DNA of 6,790 bases from Phycisphaerales bacterium (GTDB taxonomy: Bacteria; Planctomycetota; Phycisphaerae; SM23-33): positions 1 to 6,790 of the forward strand of contig PMYM01000095.1 of assembly GCA_003171235.1 (NCBI GenBank), read 5' to 3'. The translations under genes were made by a program, and so were the position numbers. Shown one piece after another: positions 1-6,100 of the stretch. Positions within the stretch are counted from its first letter, which is position 1, and each line of letters opens with the position of its first letter. The notes beneath the pieces are model-generated. The model had not been told where the DNA came from and did not search any database. It saw only the letters and a list, made by a program, of their open reading frames with translations.

Positions 1-29
1 CCATTCCAGGCCGGGGCGGCAGCCCCGGC
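1..29. repeat. Inverted repeat copy, left (pairs with 235-264)
   Basis: The first 29 bases match the reverse complement of 235-264 with one indel and one mismatch, including the shared CCATTCCAGGCCGGGG core. The copy contains its own hairpin: arms at 10-17 and 22-29 (GCCGGGGC/GCCCCGGC) with a 4-base loop. It starts exactly at the window edge, so its true end may lie outside. It looks like a dispersed GC-rich palindromic repeat; no family can be named from the sequence alone. Confidence 0.7.
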
Positions 30-76
30 GCCCCGGTCCGCCCGAGTAGTTGGAAAAGCCATCCCCGCGCGAGCCG

Positions 77-343
77 TTATGAAAGGTTCACGCTGGCGAT
101 GGTGATGTCGGCCGGCACGAATGCAACGCCTCCGAATTCACGGGCGGCTCGGCCGGCCTGTCGCTCTATCGCCAGCAAGAACGATTCACGAGGCAGGTCA
201 GCGGATGGCTCCGGCTCTCCCCCGGGCACGCTCTGCCGGGGCTTCCGCCCCCGGCCTGGAATGGTGAAACAGCGCCAGACATGGCGGCAGGCAACGGCCG
301 CCATGCCACCAAACCGTGCCACACCCCCAAGAGGGATCGGCAC
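77..343 (-). CDS. Doubtful short ORF, possible gene remnant
   Basis: An 88-codon minus-strand frame starts at a GTG (343) with a GAGG seven bases upstream and ends at TAA (77-79). I recognise no family. The C-terminal part (about 77-205) reads like ordinary protein, with segments such as ESFLLAIERQAGRAAREFGG and VPADITIASVNLS. The N-terminal half is translated from palindromic repeats (the 235-264 copy and the 280-305 hairpin), is rich in Arg, Gly and Pro, and is probably not native protein. It lies downstream of lpxK on the same strand, 130 bases past the lpxK stop. The best reading is the tail of a broken gene fused by chance to repeat DNA; a small real gene or a non-coding stretch are alternatives. 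Confidence 0.2.
   Translation of the reverse strand: MPIPLGGVARFGGMAAVACRHVWRCFTIPGRGRKPRQSVPGGEPEPSADLPRESFLLAIERQAGRAAREFGGVAFVPADITIASVNLS
235..264. repeat. Inverted repeat copy, right (pairs with 1-29)
   Basis: This is the second copy of the repeat at 1-29, in the opposite orientation. It has its own hairpin: arms GCCGGGG at 235-241 and CCCCGGC at 249-255, with a 7-base loop. The two copies enclose about 205 bases that contain the tail of the doubtful ORF 77-343. Confidence 0.7.
280..305. repeat. Perfect 9-bp hairpin
   Basis: Arms CATGGCGGC (280-288) and GCCGCCATG (297-305) are exact reverse complements around an 8-base loop. There is no T-run on either side, so it does not look like an intrinsic terminator. 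It sits 15 bases from the repeat copy 235-264 and may belong to the same composite repeat. Confidence 0.6.
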
Positions 344-378
344 GCAGATTCCTCAAACACCCGATGAATCAGCGTGCC
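339..378. repeat. 16-bp imperfect hairpin
   Basis: Arms 339-354 and 363-378 pair at 14 of 16 positions (outer arms GGCACGC/GCGTGCC) around an 8-base loop. It is the last of the hairpins in 1-380. No T-run follows it on either strand. On the minus strand it lies between the lpxK stop and the GTG of the doubtful ORF, so it could mark a transcript end or be another repeat. Confidence 0.55.
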
Positions 379-432
379 CTACCTGACTGAAGCATCTTCC
401 ATCCCTTAACCCACAACTCGCAACCTCTTCTT

Positions 433-455
433 CTCTGCGCCTCTGCGGCTCTGCG
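433..455. repeat. CTCTGCG repeat cluster downstream of lpxK
   Basis: Three CTCTGCG units start at 433, 441 and 449, an 8-base period. The same unit recurs at 1709-1734 in the same orientation and at 1580-1596 in reverse. This copy ends 18 bases from the lpxK stop. Units of this kind are familiar to me as dispersed intergenic repeats in environmental bacterial genomes; that is recall, not a search. Confidence 0.7.
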
Positions 456-473
456 GCGAATCTTTTTGGCAGA

Positions 474-1541
474 CTACTTCCCCAGCGCGCTATCGAGCGC
501 CCGCTCCAGCAGTTCCTGCCCTTCCGTCAGTTCCATGCGCACCTGCAGCGTCCAGAGGGGGCGGGCAAAGAGCCGCCCGTCGAGCTTAACGCGGTCCTTG
601 GCGGTGGTGACCACGGCATCGGCCTGCCAGTTCTGGGCGGCGCGGATGACGTGCTCCAGCTCGGCGGGGGAATACTGGGCGTGGTCGTCGAAGGCAACCT
701 TCTCGACCACGCTGGCCCCGGCCCGCTCCAGCGTGGCAAAGAAGCTGTCAGGGTTGCCGATGCCGCAGAAAGCGCAGATCTTTTTCCCGTGCAGTTGGGC
801 CAGGTCCAGGCGGGCGCCGTCGCCGTCGCTGAGGCACTGTGGGCGATGGACGGCCAGGGCCACGGGCCGGCGTCCGGAGAGGCGATCCACCTGCCCACGC
901 AGGGCCGAGAGCTGCCGGGCGGGCAGTTCATCGGTGCGGGTAATTACGATCAGCCCGGCGCGGCTCAGCACGCCGGCCGGTTCGCGCAGCAGCCCGCGCG
1001 GCAGGCAATGCCCGTAGCCGAAGGGGTTGGTGGCGTCGATAAGGACGATGTCCAGGTCGCGCCGCAGGCGCAGGTGCTGAAAACCGTCGTCCATGACCAG
1101 CACGTCGGCCCCGGCGGCGATGGCCTGGGCAGCGCCGGCAACGCGATCGGGGTTCACCACCACTTCTACCCGGTTCACAGGCGAGACGCCTGTGCTACCA
1201 AAAGAGAGGGAGCGGAGCATTTCGGGCTCGTCGCCGCTGCCGTTGTGGCCACGATAACCCCGGGTTAAGACCGCCGGCCGCCGCCCCCGGGCCGCAAGCT
1301 GCTCTGCCAGGAGAGCGACCATGGGCGTCTTGCCCGTGCCGCCGGTGGTGATGTTGCCCACCGAGATGACCGGCACGGCGGACTTTCGCGAAGGCAATAT
1401 CCCCAGCTCATACAACCGGCGGCGCAGGACCATGACGGCGGCGTAAGGCCCGCTGGCCGCCCAGGCCGCCGCCCGCCAGAGAGGCGCCCACGGCGTCTGA
1501 AGCTTGCCGCTCATGATGTCGATGAACTTCCGCCGGTTCAT
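474..1541 (-). CDS. lpxK: Tetraacyldisaccharide 4'-kinase (lipid A 4'-kinase)
   Basis: LpxK phosphorylates the 4' position of the tetraacyldisaccharide 1-phosphate to give lipid IVA in lipid A synthesis, at the cytoplasmic face of the inner membrane. The 355-residue protein has the family hallmarks: an N-terminal amphipathic or membrane-anchoring stretch (about 18-47), the P-loop GNITTGGTGKTP (62-73, Lys71), LTRGYRG (92-98), MDDGFQH (150-156), LPRGLLREP (180-188), FCGIGNPDSFF (258-268), FDDHAQYS (284-291) and TTAKDRVKL (312-320). I chose the ATG at 1541 because the frame further upstream (to 1622) is translated repeat; the ribosome site is weak, and the ATG at 1514 is a possible alternative. 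Residues 115-123 (GSTGVSPVN) come from a half palindromic element and fall in a variable loop. CTCTGCG repeats flank the gene on both sides. Function is assigned with high confidence. Confidence 0.95.
   Translation of the reverse strand: MNRRKFIDIMSGKLQTPWAPLWRAAAWAASGPYAAVMVLRRRLYELGILPSRKSAVPVISVGNITTGGTGKTPMVALLAEQLAARGRRPAVLTRGYRGHNGSGDEPEMLRSLSFGSTGVSPVNRVEVVVNPDRVAGAAQAIAAGADVLVMDDGFQHLRLRRDLDIVLIDATNPFGYGHCLPRGLLREPAGVLSRAGLIVITRTDELPARQLSALRGQVDRLSGRRPVALAVHRPQCLSDGDGARLDLAQLHGKKICAFCGIGNPDSFFATLERAGASVVEKVAFDDHAQYSPAELEHVIRAAQNWQADAVVTTAKDRVKLDGRLFARPLWTLQVRMELTEGQELLERALDSALGK
1174..1199 (-). repeat. Half palindromic element inside lpxK
   Basis: These 26 bases are identical, in reverse complement, to 5539-5564 in actB. 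They form one hairpin with 8-base arms and a 3-base loop (CACAGGCG/CGCCTGTG, 1176-1194) plus the GGTAG flank. Read on the lpxK strand they encode GSTGVSPVN in the same codon phase as the copy in actB. The second hairpin seen in the actB elements is absent, so this is a half element or a remnant. Confidence 0.85.
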
Positions 1542-1579
1542 GTGGCGGATATCATAACCGACAGAACAGAAGCTTTCAC

Positions 1580-1596
1580 CGCAGAGGAACGCAGAG
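1580..1596. repeat. CTCTGCG repeat, reverse copy (outer left arm)
   Basis: Two CGCAGAG units (1580-1586 and 1590-1596) are the reverse complement of the CTCTGCG units at 1709-1734, and the similarity extends a few bases on each side. Together they form the outer arms of a nested inverted repeat that fills the gap between the isocitrate dehydrogenase gene and lpxK. Confidence 0.7.
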
Positions 1597-1606
1597 AAAA
1601 GAAACC

Positions 1607-1687
1607 TTGAACCACAAAGCACACAAAGATCACAAAGAATTCTCTGTATTGATTCTCTTTGTGTTCTTCGTGGTCTCTGTGGTTCAA
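1607..1687. repeat. Long imperfect inverted repeat between icd and lpxK
   Basis: The left arm (1607-1642) begins TTGAACCACA and continues with CACAAAG-type words; the right arm (about 1651-1687) is its imperfect reverse complement, ending TGTGGTTCAA. The centre is about 8-10 bases of AT-rich sequence. Base composition is far more AT-rich than the neighbouring genes. A transcript would form a long hairpin, which could end or stabilise the isocitrate dehydrogenase mRNA. The sequence resembles a dispersed intergenic repeat I have seen in many environmental genomes (recall only). Confidence 0.75.
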
Positions 1688-1708
1688 TCCGTTGTCGGTC
1701 TTTCCTTC

Positions 1709-1734
1709 CTCTGCGTTTCTCTGCGCCCTCTGCG
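1709..1734. repeat. CTCTGCG repeat cluster (outer right arm)
   Basis: Three CTCTGCG units start at 1709, 1719 and 1728. They are the outer right arm of the nested inverted repeat and lie within 7 bases of the isocitrate dehydrogenase stop codon (1741-1743), so the repeat occupies essentially the entire 3' side of that gene. Confidence 0.7.
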
Positions 1735-1740
1735 TTGAAC

Positions 1741-2853
1741 TTATTTCTGCAGCTTCGCGATGATCGCGTCCGCCATTTGACTGGTGCCGACGGCGGTGGG
1801 GTCGTCGCGATCCGCCTTGAGGTCGTAAGTGACGCTCTTGCCCTGGGCGATGACGGCGGCGACGGCCCTTTCCAGGGCGGCGGCGGCGGCGGTTTCCTTG
1901 AGATAGCGCAGCATGAGCACGCCCGAGAGGATCAGGGCCGTGGGGTTGACCTTGTTCTGGCCCTTGTACTTGGGGGCCGAGCCGTGGGTGGCCTCGAAGA
2001 CGGCACAGCCGCCCTTGCCGATGTTGGCGCCCGGGGCCACGCCCAGCCCGCCCACCAGGCCGGCGCACAGGTCCGAGAGAATGTCGCCGTACAGGTTGGG
2101 CAGCACCAGCACGTCGTACAGCTCGGGCTTCTGCACCAACTGCATGCACATGTTGTCCACCAGCCGCTCTTCGTACTGGATGTCGGGGTAGTCCTTGGCC
2201 ACCGCCTCGGCCACTTCCTTGAACAAGCCGTCGGTGAACTTCATGATGTTGGCCTTATGAACGGCCGTGACCTTCTTGCGCCGGTTGGCCCGGGCGTAAT
2301 CGAAGGCGAAGCGCACGATGCGGTCGCTGTTCTCCACGCTGATGGGCTTGATGGAAACGCCGGTGGTGTCCAGGCCGGTCTTTATTTTCTTGCCCGTGGC
2401 CAACTCGTTTATCGCCTGGATGATCTTGGCCGCCTGGGGCGTGCCCTTCTGGAATTCGATGCCGGCGTAGAGGTCCTCGGTATTCTCGCGGACGATGACC
2501 AAGTCGATGTCCTTGTACTTGCTGCGGACGCCCTGGTAGCTCTTGCAGGGGCGCAGGCAGGCGTACAGGTCCAGCTCCTGCCGCAGGTGCACGTTCACCG
2601 AGCGGAAGCCGGTGCCGATGGGCGTGGTGATAGGGGCCTTGAGCGTGGCGGCGGTGCGCCGGACCGAGTCGAGCGTGCGCTGCGGCAGCGGGGTGCCTTC
2701 CTTCGCCATCACGTCCACGCCCGCCTCGCACACTTCCCATTCGATGCTGCCGCCGAACCTGGCGATGGCGGCGTCCACGCAACGCCTTGCCGCCTGTGCC
2801 AACTCCGGCCCGGTGCCGTCGCCGGTGATCAACGATACCTTGTGCCTGGCCAT
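1741..2853 (-). CDS. icd: Isocitrate dehydrogenase (isocitrate/isopropylmalate family)
   Basis: The enzyme oxidatively decarboxylates isocitrate to 2-oxoglutarate in the TCA cycle, in the cytoplasm, with NAD(P) and Mg or Mn. The 370-residue protein shows GDGTGPE (11-17), the isocitrate-binding block with Ser85, Asn87, Arg91 and Arg101 in GFRSVNVHLRQELDLYACLR, RENTEDLYAG (122-131, Arg122 and Tyr129), the catalytic Lys200 in VHKANIMKFTDG, metal-ligand Asp233, Asp257 and Asp261, and EATHGSAPKYKGQNKVNP (287-304). The SxNxxLR pattern favours isocitrate over isopropylmalate. Lys295, Tyr296 and Val302 match NADP-binding residues of the E. coli enzyme, but the Arg395 equivalent appears to be lost, so cofactor choice is uncertain. 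I chose the ATG at 2853 over an in-frame TTG at 2871 because AGGA lies 4 bases before it. It reads away from actB. Confidence 0.93.
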   Translation of the reverse strand: MARHKVSLITGDGTGPELAQAARRCVDAAIARFGGSIEWEVCEAGVDVMAKEGTPLPQRTLDSVRRTAATLKAPITTPIGTGFRSVNVHLRQELDLYACLRPCKSYQGVRSKYKDIDLVIVRENTEDLYAGIEFQKGTPQAAKIIQAINELATGKKIKTGLDTTGVSIKPISVENSDRIVRFAFDYARANRRKKVTAVHKANIMKFTDGLFKEVAEAVAKDYPDIQYEERLVDNMCMQLVQKPELYDVLVLPNLYGDILSDLCAGLVGGLGVAPGANIGKGGCAVFEATHGSAPKYKGQNKVNPTALILSGVLMLRYLKETAAAAALERAVAAVIAQGKSVTYDLKADRDDPTAVGTSQMADAIIAKLQK

Positions 2854-2857
2854 CTCG

Positions 2858-2861
2858 TCCT
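2858..2861 (-). promoter_or_regulatory. Ribosome binding site of icd
   Basis: On the minus strand AGGA, within GGCAGGA, lies four bases before the ATG at 2853. It decides the start in favour of this ATG over the upstream in-frame TTG, whose coding would run through this site. Confidence 0.65.
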
Positions 2862-2876
2862 GCCTTTCCAATAAAA

Positions 2877-2910
2877 GACCAGCAGGTTACCAGCAACGCG
2901 CCTGATGGTC
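2877..2910. promoter_or_regulatory. Inverted repeat over the presumed icd promoter
   Basis: Arms GACCAGCAGG (2877-2886) and CCTGATGGTC (2901-2910) pair at 9 of 10 positions around a 14-base centre. They overlap both the -35 and the -10 candidates of the icd promoter, as an operator for a dimeric regulator might. With one mismatch, chance cannot be ruled out. Confidence 0.3.
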
Positions 2911-2912
2911 AA
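2884..2912 (-). promoter_or_regulatory. Possible sigma70-type promoter for icd
   Basis: On the minus strand TTGACC (2907-2912) and TAACCT (2884-2889) are separated by 17 bases. The -35 matches consensus at 5 of 6 bases and the -10 at 3 of 6. A start near 2877 would give a leader of about 24 bases to the ATG at 2853. The weak -10 keeps this tentative. Confidence 0.35.
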
Positions 2913-2991
2913 TCCGCATGCCCCCTGGCTGATGAAATTGCTCCCGCTGGCCGACCCGCGGCGGCAAAGCCCGTCCAGTTCCGCTCTTTAA

Positions 2992-3020
2992 TTGATATCC
3001 ACGTGGGCCGTTAATATGAT
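2992..3020 (+). promoter_or_regulatory. Probable sigma70-type promoter for the act operon
   Basis: TTGATA (2992-2997) and TATGAT (3015-3020) are separated by exactly 17 bases, each matching consensus at 5 of 6 positions. The region is locally AT-rich in GC-rich DNA. A start near 3027 would give a leader of about 80 bases before actB. The spacer carries the 8-base palindrome CCACGTGG (2999-3006). It supports actB being the first gene of its transcript. Confidence 0.55.
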
Positions 3021-3094
3021 TCAAGAATCTTTGGCCCAGCTCGCGGAAATCTGCTCGTGACGTGGGTCAGTTGCCTCCAGCCGTTTGTGCGGAT

Positions 3095-3100
3095 AAGGAG
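3095..3100 (+). promoter_or_regulatory. Ribosome binding site of actB
   Basis: AAGGAG lies five bases before the ATG at 3106, a near-ideal Shine-Dalgarno. It fixes the start there rather than at the in-frame ATG at 3115. Confidence 0.85.
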
Positions 3101-3105
3101 ACGAC

Positions 3106-6100
3106 ATGGCGGAGATGTCGCGACGGATGCTTTTGAAGTTGACGGCCGCCGGCGGCGCGGCGGCGGCGGCGGACGTGGGCCTCAAGACCGTGCACCAGTT
3201 GCTGCCGTACGTCACCCCGCCCGAGCAGATCGTGCCGGGCGAGTGGACGCTATTGGCCACCACCTGCCGCGAATGCCCCGCCGGCTGCGGCATGCACTTG
3301 CGCGTCGCCGACTCCCGCCCGGTCAAGGCCGAGGGCAATCCCGACCACCCCGTAAACCGGGGCGGGCTTTGCCCGCGCGGGCAATCCGCCGTGGCGGGCC
3401 TGTACGACCCCGACCGCCTGCGCCAACCGGCGTTCTGCCGGCGCGGGGGCCACTCGGGCCTGTTGGCAGGGAAGAAAAACTGGCAAAACGCCCTGGAAAA
3501 AGTGGCAGAGGCCCTGGCCAAGGCCCGGCGCTGCGTGCTGGTGGGCGACCTGCAGACCGGGGCACTGGGCGAGATCATGCAGGCCTTCGCCCGGGCATTC
3601 GGCGCCGGCAACGCGATTTTCCACGAGCCCCTGGGCCTGCCGGCGATGCGAGCGGCCAATGCCCAGGCCTACGGGCAGGCCATCCTGCCGCAGTTTGACC
3701 TGTCCCAGTGCGACCTGATCGTCAGCTTCGCCGCCGATTTCCTGGAGACCTACCTCTCTCCGGTGGAGATGGCCTGGCAGTTCGCCCAAATGCGGGCGTA
3801 CGACGCCGCTGGCAAGTCAGTTCGTGTCGCGGGCGTCCCGCCCGCGAGTGGCGCGGGCAAGATGCCCGCGACACTTGGAAACACCATGGGCAGGATGATC
3901 TACATCGGCCCGCGCATGGGCATGACGGCCATGAACGCCGATGAGTACCTGCCCGTCGCGCCGACCGATCTGCCCCGCACGGCCCTTGCACTGCTCAAGG
4001 AAGTCACCGGCCGGGCGGACCTGCCGGAGGTGGGCGAAATCCCAGGCCTGCCGCAGGGCAAGCTAAGGGAACTGGCGGAGCTTTTCCGGCGTTCGCGCAG
4101 CTTGGCCCTGCCAGGCCCGACCGGCGCGGAGGATCCCGGCGCGATGCAGACCGCCCTGGCGTGTGCCTATCTCAACCAGGCCGCCGGGCAGATCGGCGCG
4201 GTAGATTTTGCCCGTCCTCACGCACTTTCCAACGCTGCCATCGCGGCAGACGTGAAAAACGCGATGGCGGACTTGGGTAAAGACGATGTTCTGATCGTTC
4301 ACAACCTCAACCTCGCCTATCTCCAGCCAGGTCTGGCGGAGAAGATCAAACAAGCAGGCACGGTGGTTTACCTGGGTCTGCTGCCCGACGAGACGGCCGA
4401 ACTTGCAGATTGGGTTCTCCCCATCGACTCGCCCCTGGAGAGCTGGGGCGACCACGAGCCCTATGCCGGCCTGCACTGCCCCATGCAGCCGACCATAGGC
4501 CGGCTGCACGACACGCGACCGGCGGGCGACATCCTGCTGACGCTGGCGGAACTGGCGGGCAAAGCCCTGTCGCGCCGGACCGGGCAAGAAGTCGAGGATT
4601 TCCGCCACTGGTTGAATCAGCGGTGGGAAGAGATTGCCGCCCGCGCCGGTGGAGGCGAAAACGCGGATGAATTCTGGCAATCGGCCATGCGCAAGGGCTT
4701 CGTGCTGGAAGAGGCCCCGCCGGCCGCGTCACAACCGGAAATCGCCTCTCCCACGTCTGCGACAAGCACCGCCACGGCGACGATTGACTTATCGAACCTG
4801 CCCCCGCGGCCAGGGGGCCTGCAGGTCTGGCTCTGGCCGACGATCATGCTGCATGACGGGCGGACGGCCAATCGCGGCTGGCTCCAGGAGGCCCCCGAGC
4901 CCAGCACCACTCTGGTGTGGGGCTGCGCGTTTGAGATGCACCCGGCCACGGCGGCGGCCATGGGATTTAGCGACACGGATATTCTGGAATTGTCCTTGTC
5001 TGATGGCAAAAAACTCCAGTCTCCCCTGCGGGTCACCGACCTGATGGCCGAGAACACCCTGGCCCTGTCTTTGGGCCAGGGGCACTGGGCCACGGGCCTG
5101 GCCCATGCCCACGGCAAGGGCGTCAACGGTTTTGCATTGTCGGCAAACGCCGGTATGGCTGGCGGCGCGGGAACGATAAAGCTCTCCCGCACCGGCCAGC
5201 AATATCAACCCACCTACAGCTCCTTCACCATGCAGCAGCACGGGAGGGACCTGGCGCAGTGGGTCAAGCTTTCGGAACTGGAGCGTCTTGGGCCGGGAGA
5301 GGGGGAAGAAATGGACATGCCTCTGCCGGAAGGTTACCGCCCCGACAAAGACCTCTACTCGCCCCACGAGCACAAGAACCACCGCTGGGCGATGGTGGTG
5401 GACCTGCACCGCTGCATCGGCTGCGGGGCCTGTAGCGTCGCCTGCCAGGCCGAGAACAACGTCGCCGTGGTCGGGCCTGAGGCGTATCGCCAGGGGCGCG
5501 AGATGGCCTGGCTGAAAATCGTGCCCTACCGGAGCGAAGGTAGCACAGGCGTCTCGCCTGTGAATACAAAAGACACAGCCGGGACGGCTGTGCTACCGCG
5601 GCTGGGCTTTCTGCCGGTGCTCTGCCAGCAGTGCGACGCCGCCCCGTGCGAGCCGGTCTGCCCGGTGTACGCCTCTGTCCACAACGAGGAAGGCATCAAC
5701 GCCCAGGTGTACAATCGCTGCATCGGCACGCGATACTGCAGCAACAACTGCCCCTACAAGGTGCGGCGGTTCAACTGGCTGAACTACACCTGGCGCAAGC
5801 CCCTGGACATGCAGCTCAACCCCGACGTGTCGGTCCGCCAGAGGGGCGTCATGGAGAAATGCACCTTCTGCATCCAGCGGGTCAAGGAAGCCGAGATCGC
5901 CGCCAAGCGCCAGCGCCGACCGGTGAGGGACGGCGAAATCCAGCCGGCCTGCCTGCAGTCATGCCCGACGGGCGTCTTTGCCTTCGGCGACTTGAAAGAT
6001 CCCGCCAGCCGCGTCAGCCAGCTCGTCGCCCAGGACCCCCGCCGCTACCAACTGCTGCGTGAGCTCAGCACCAAGCCGGCGGTGATATACCTCAAGCGAA

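Noticed and set aside
1542..1622. N-terminal extension of lpxK
   Set aside because: The extra 27 codons are translated from the intergenic repeat and have no LpxK similarity; the ATG at 1541 gives the usual length.
1538..2149. Minus-strand frame running from icd into the repeat
   Set aside because: Its first two thirds is a shifted reading of icd and the rest is translated repeat (NHRDHEEHKE-like); no gene evidence.
2854..2871. TTG start for icd
   Set aside because: It would place the good AGGA site inside the coding sequence; the ATG at 2853 is better spaced.
1735..2874. Long open frame on the plus strand (379 codons)
   Set aside because: It is antisense to the isocitrate dehydrogenase gene, whose conserved motifs are unmistakable; the plus frame is open because of GC-rich codon bias and gives a Val/Gly/His-rich product like no known family.
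3362..3376. Hairpin GCGGGC/GCCCGC in actB
   Set aside because: It lies in the conserved coding motif GGLCPRGQ and lacks the 8-3-8 layout and outer repeat of the palindromic elements.
5073..5104. Inverted repeat GGGCCAGG/CCTGGCCC in actB
   Set aside because: Long spacing and ordinary conserved-looking protein coding; probably chance in GC-rich DNA.
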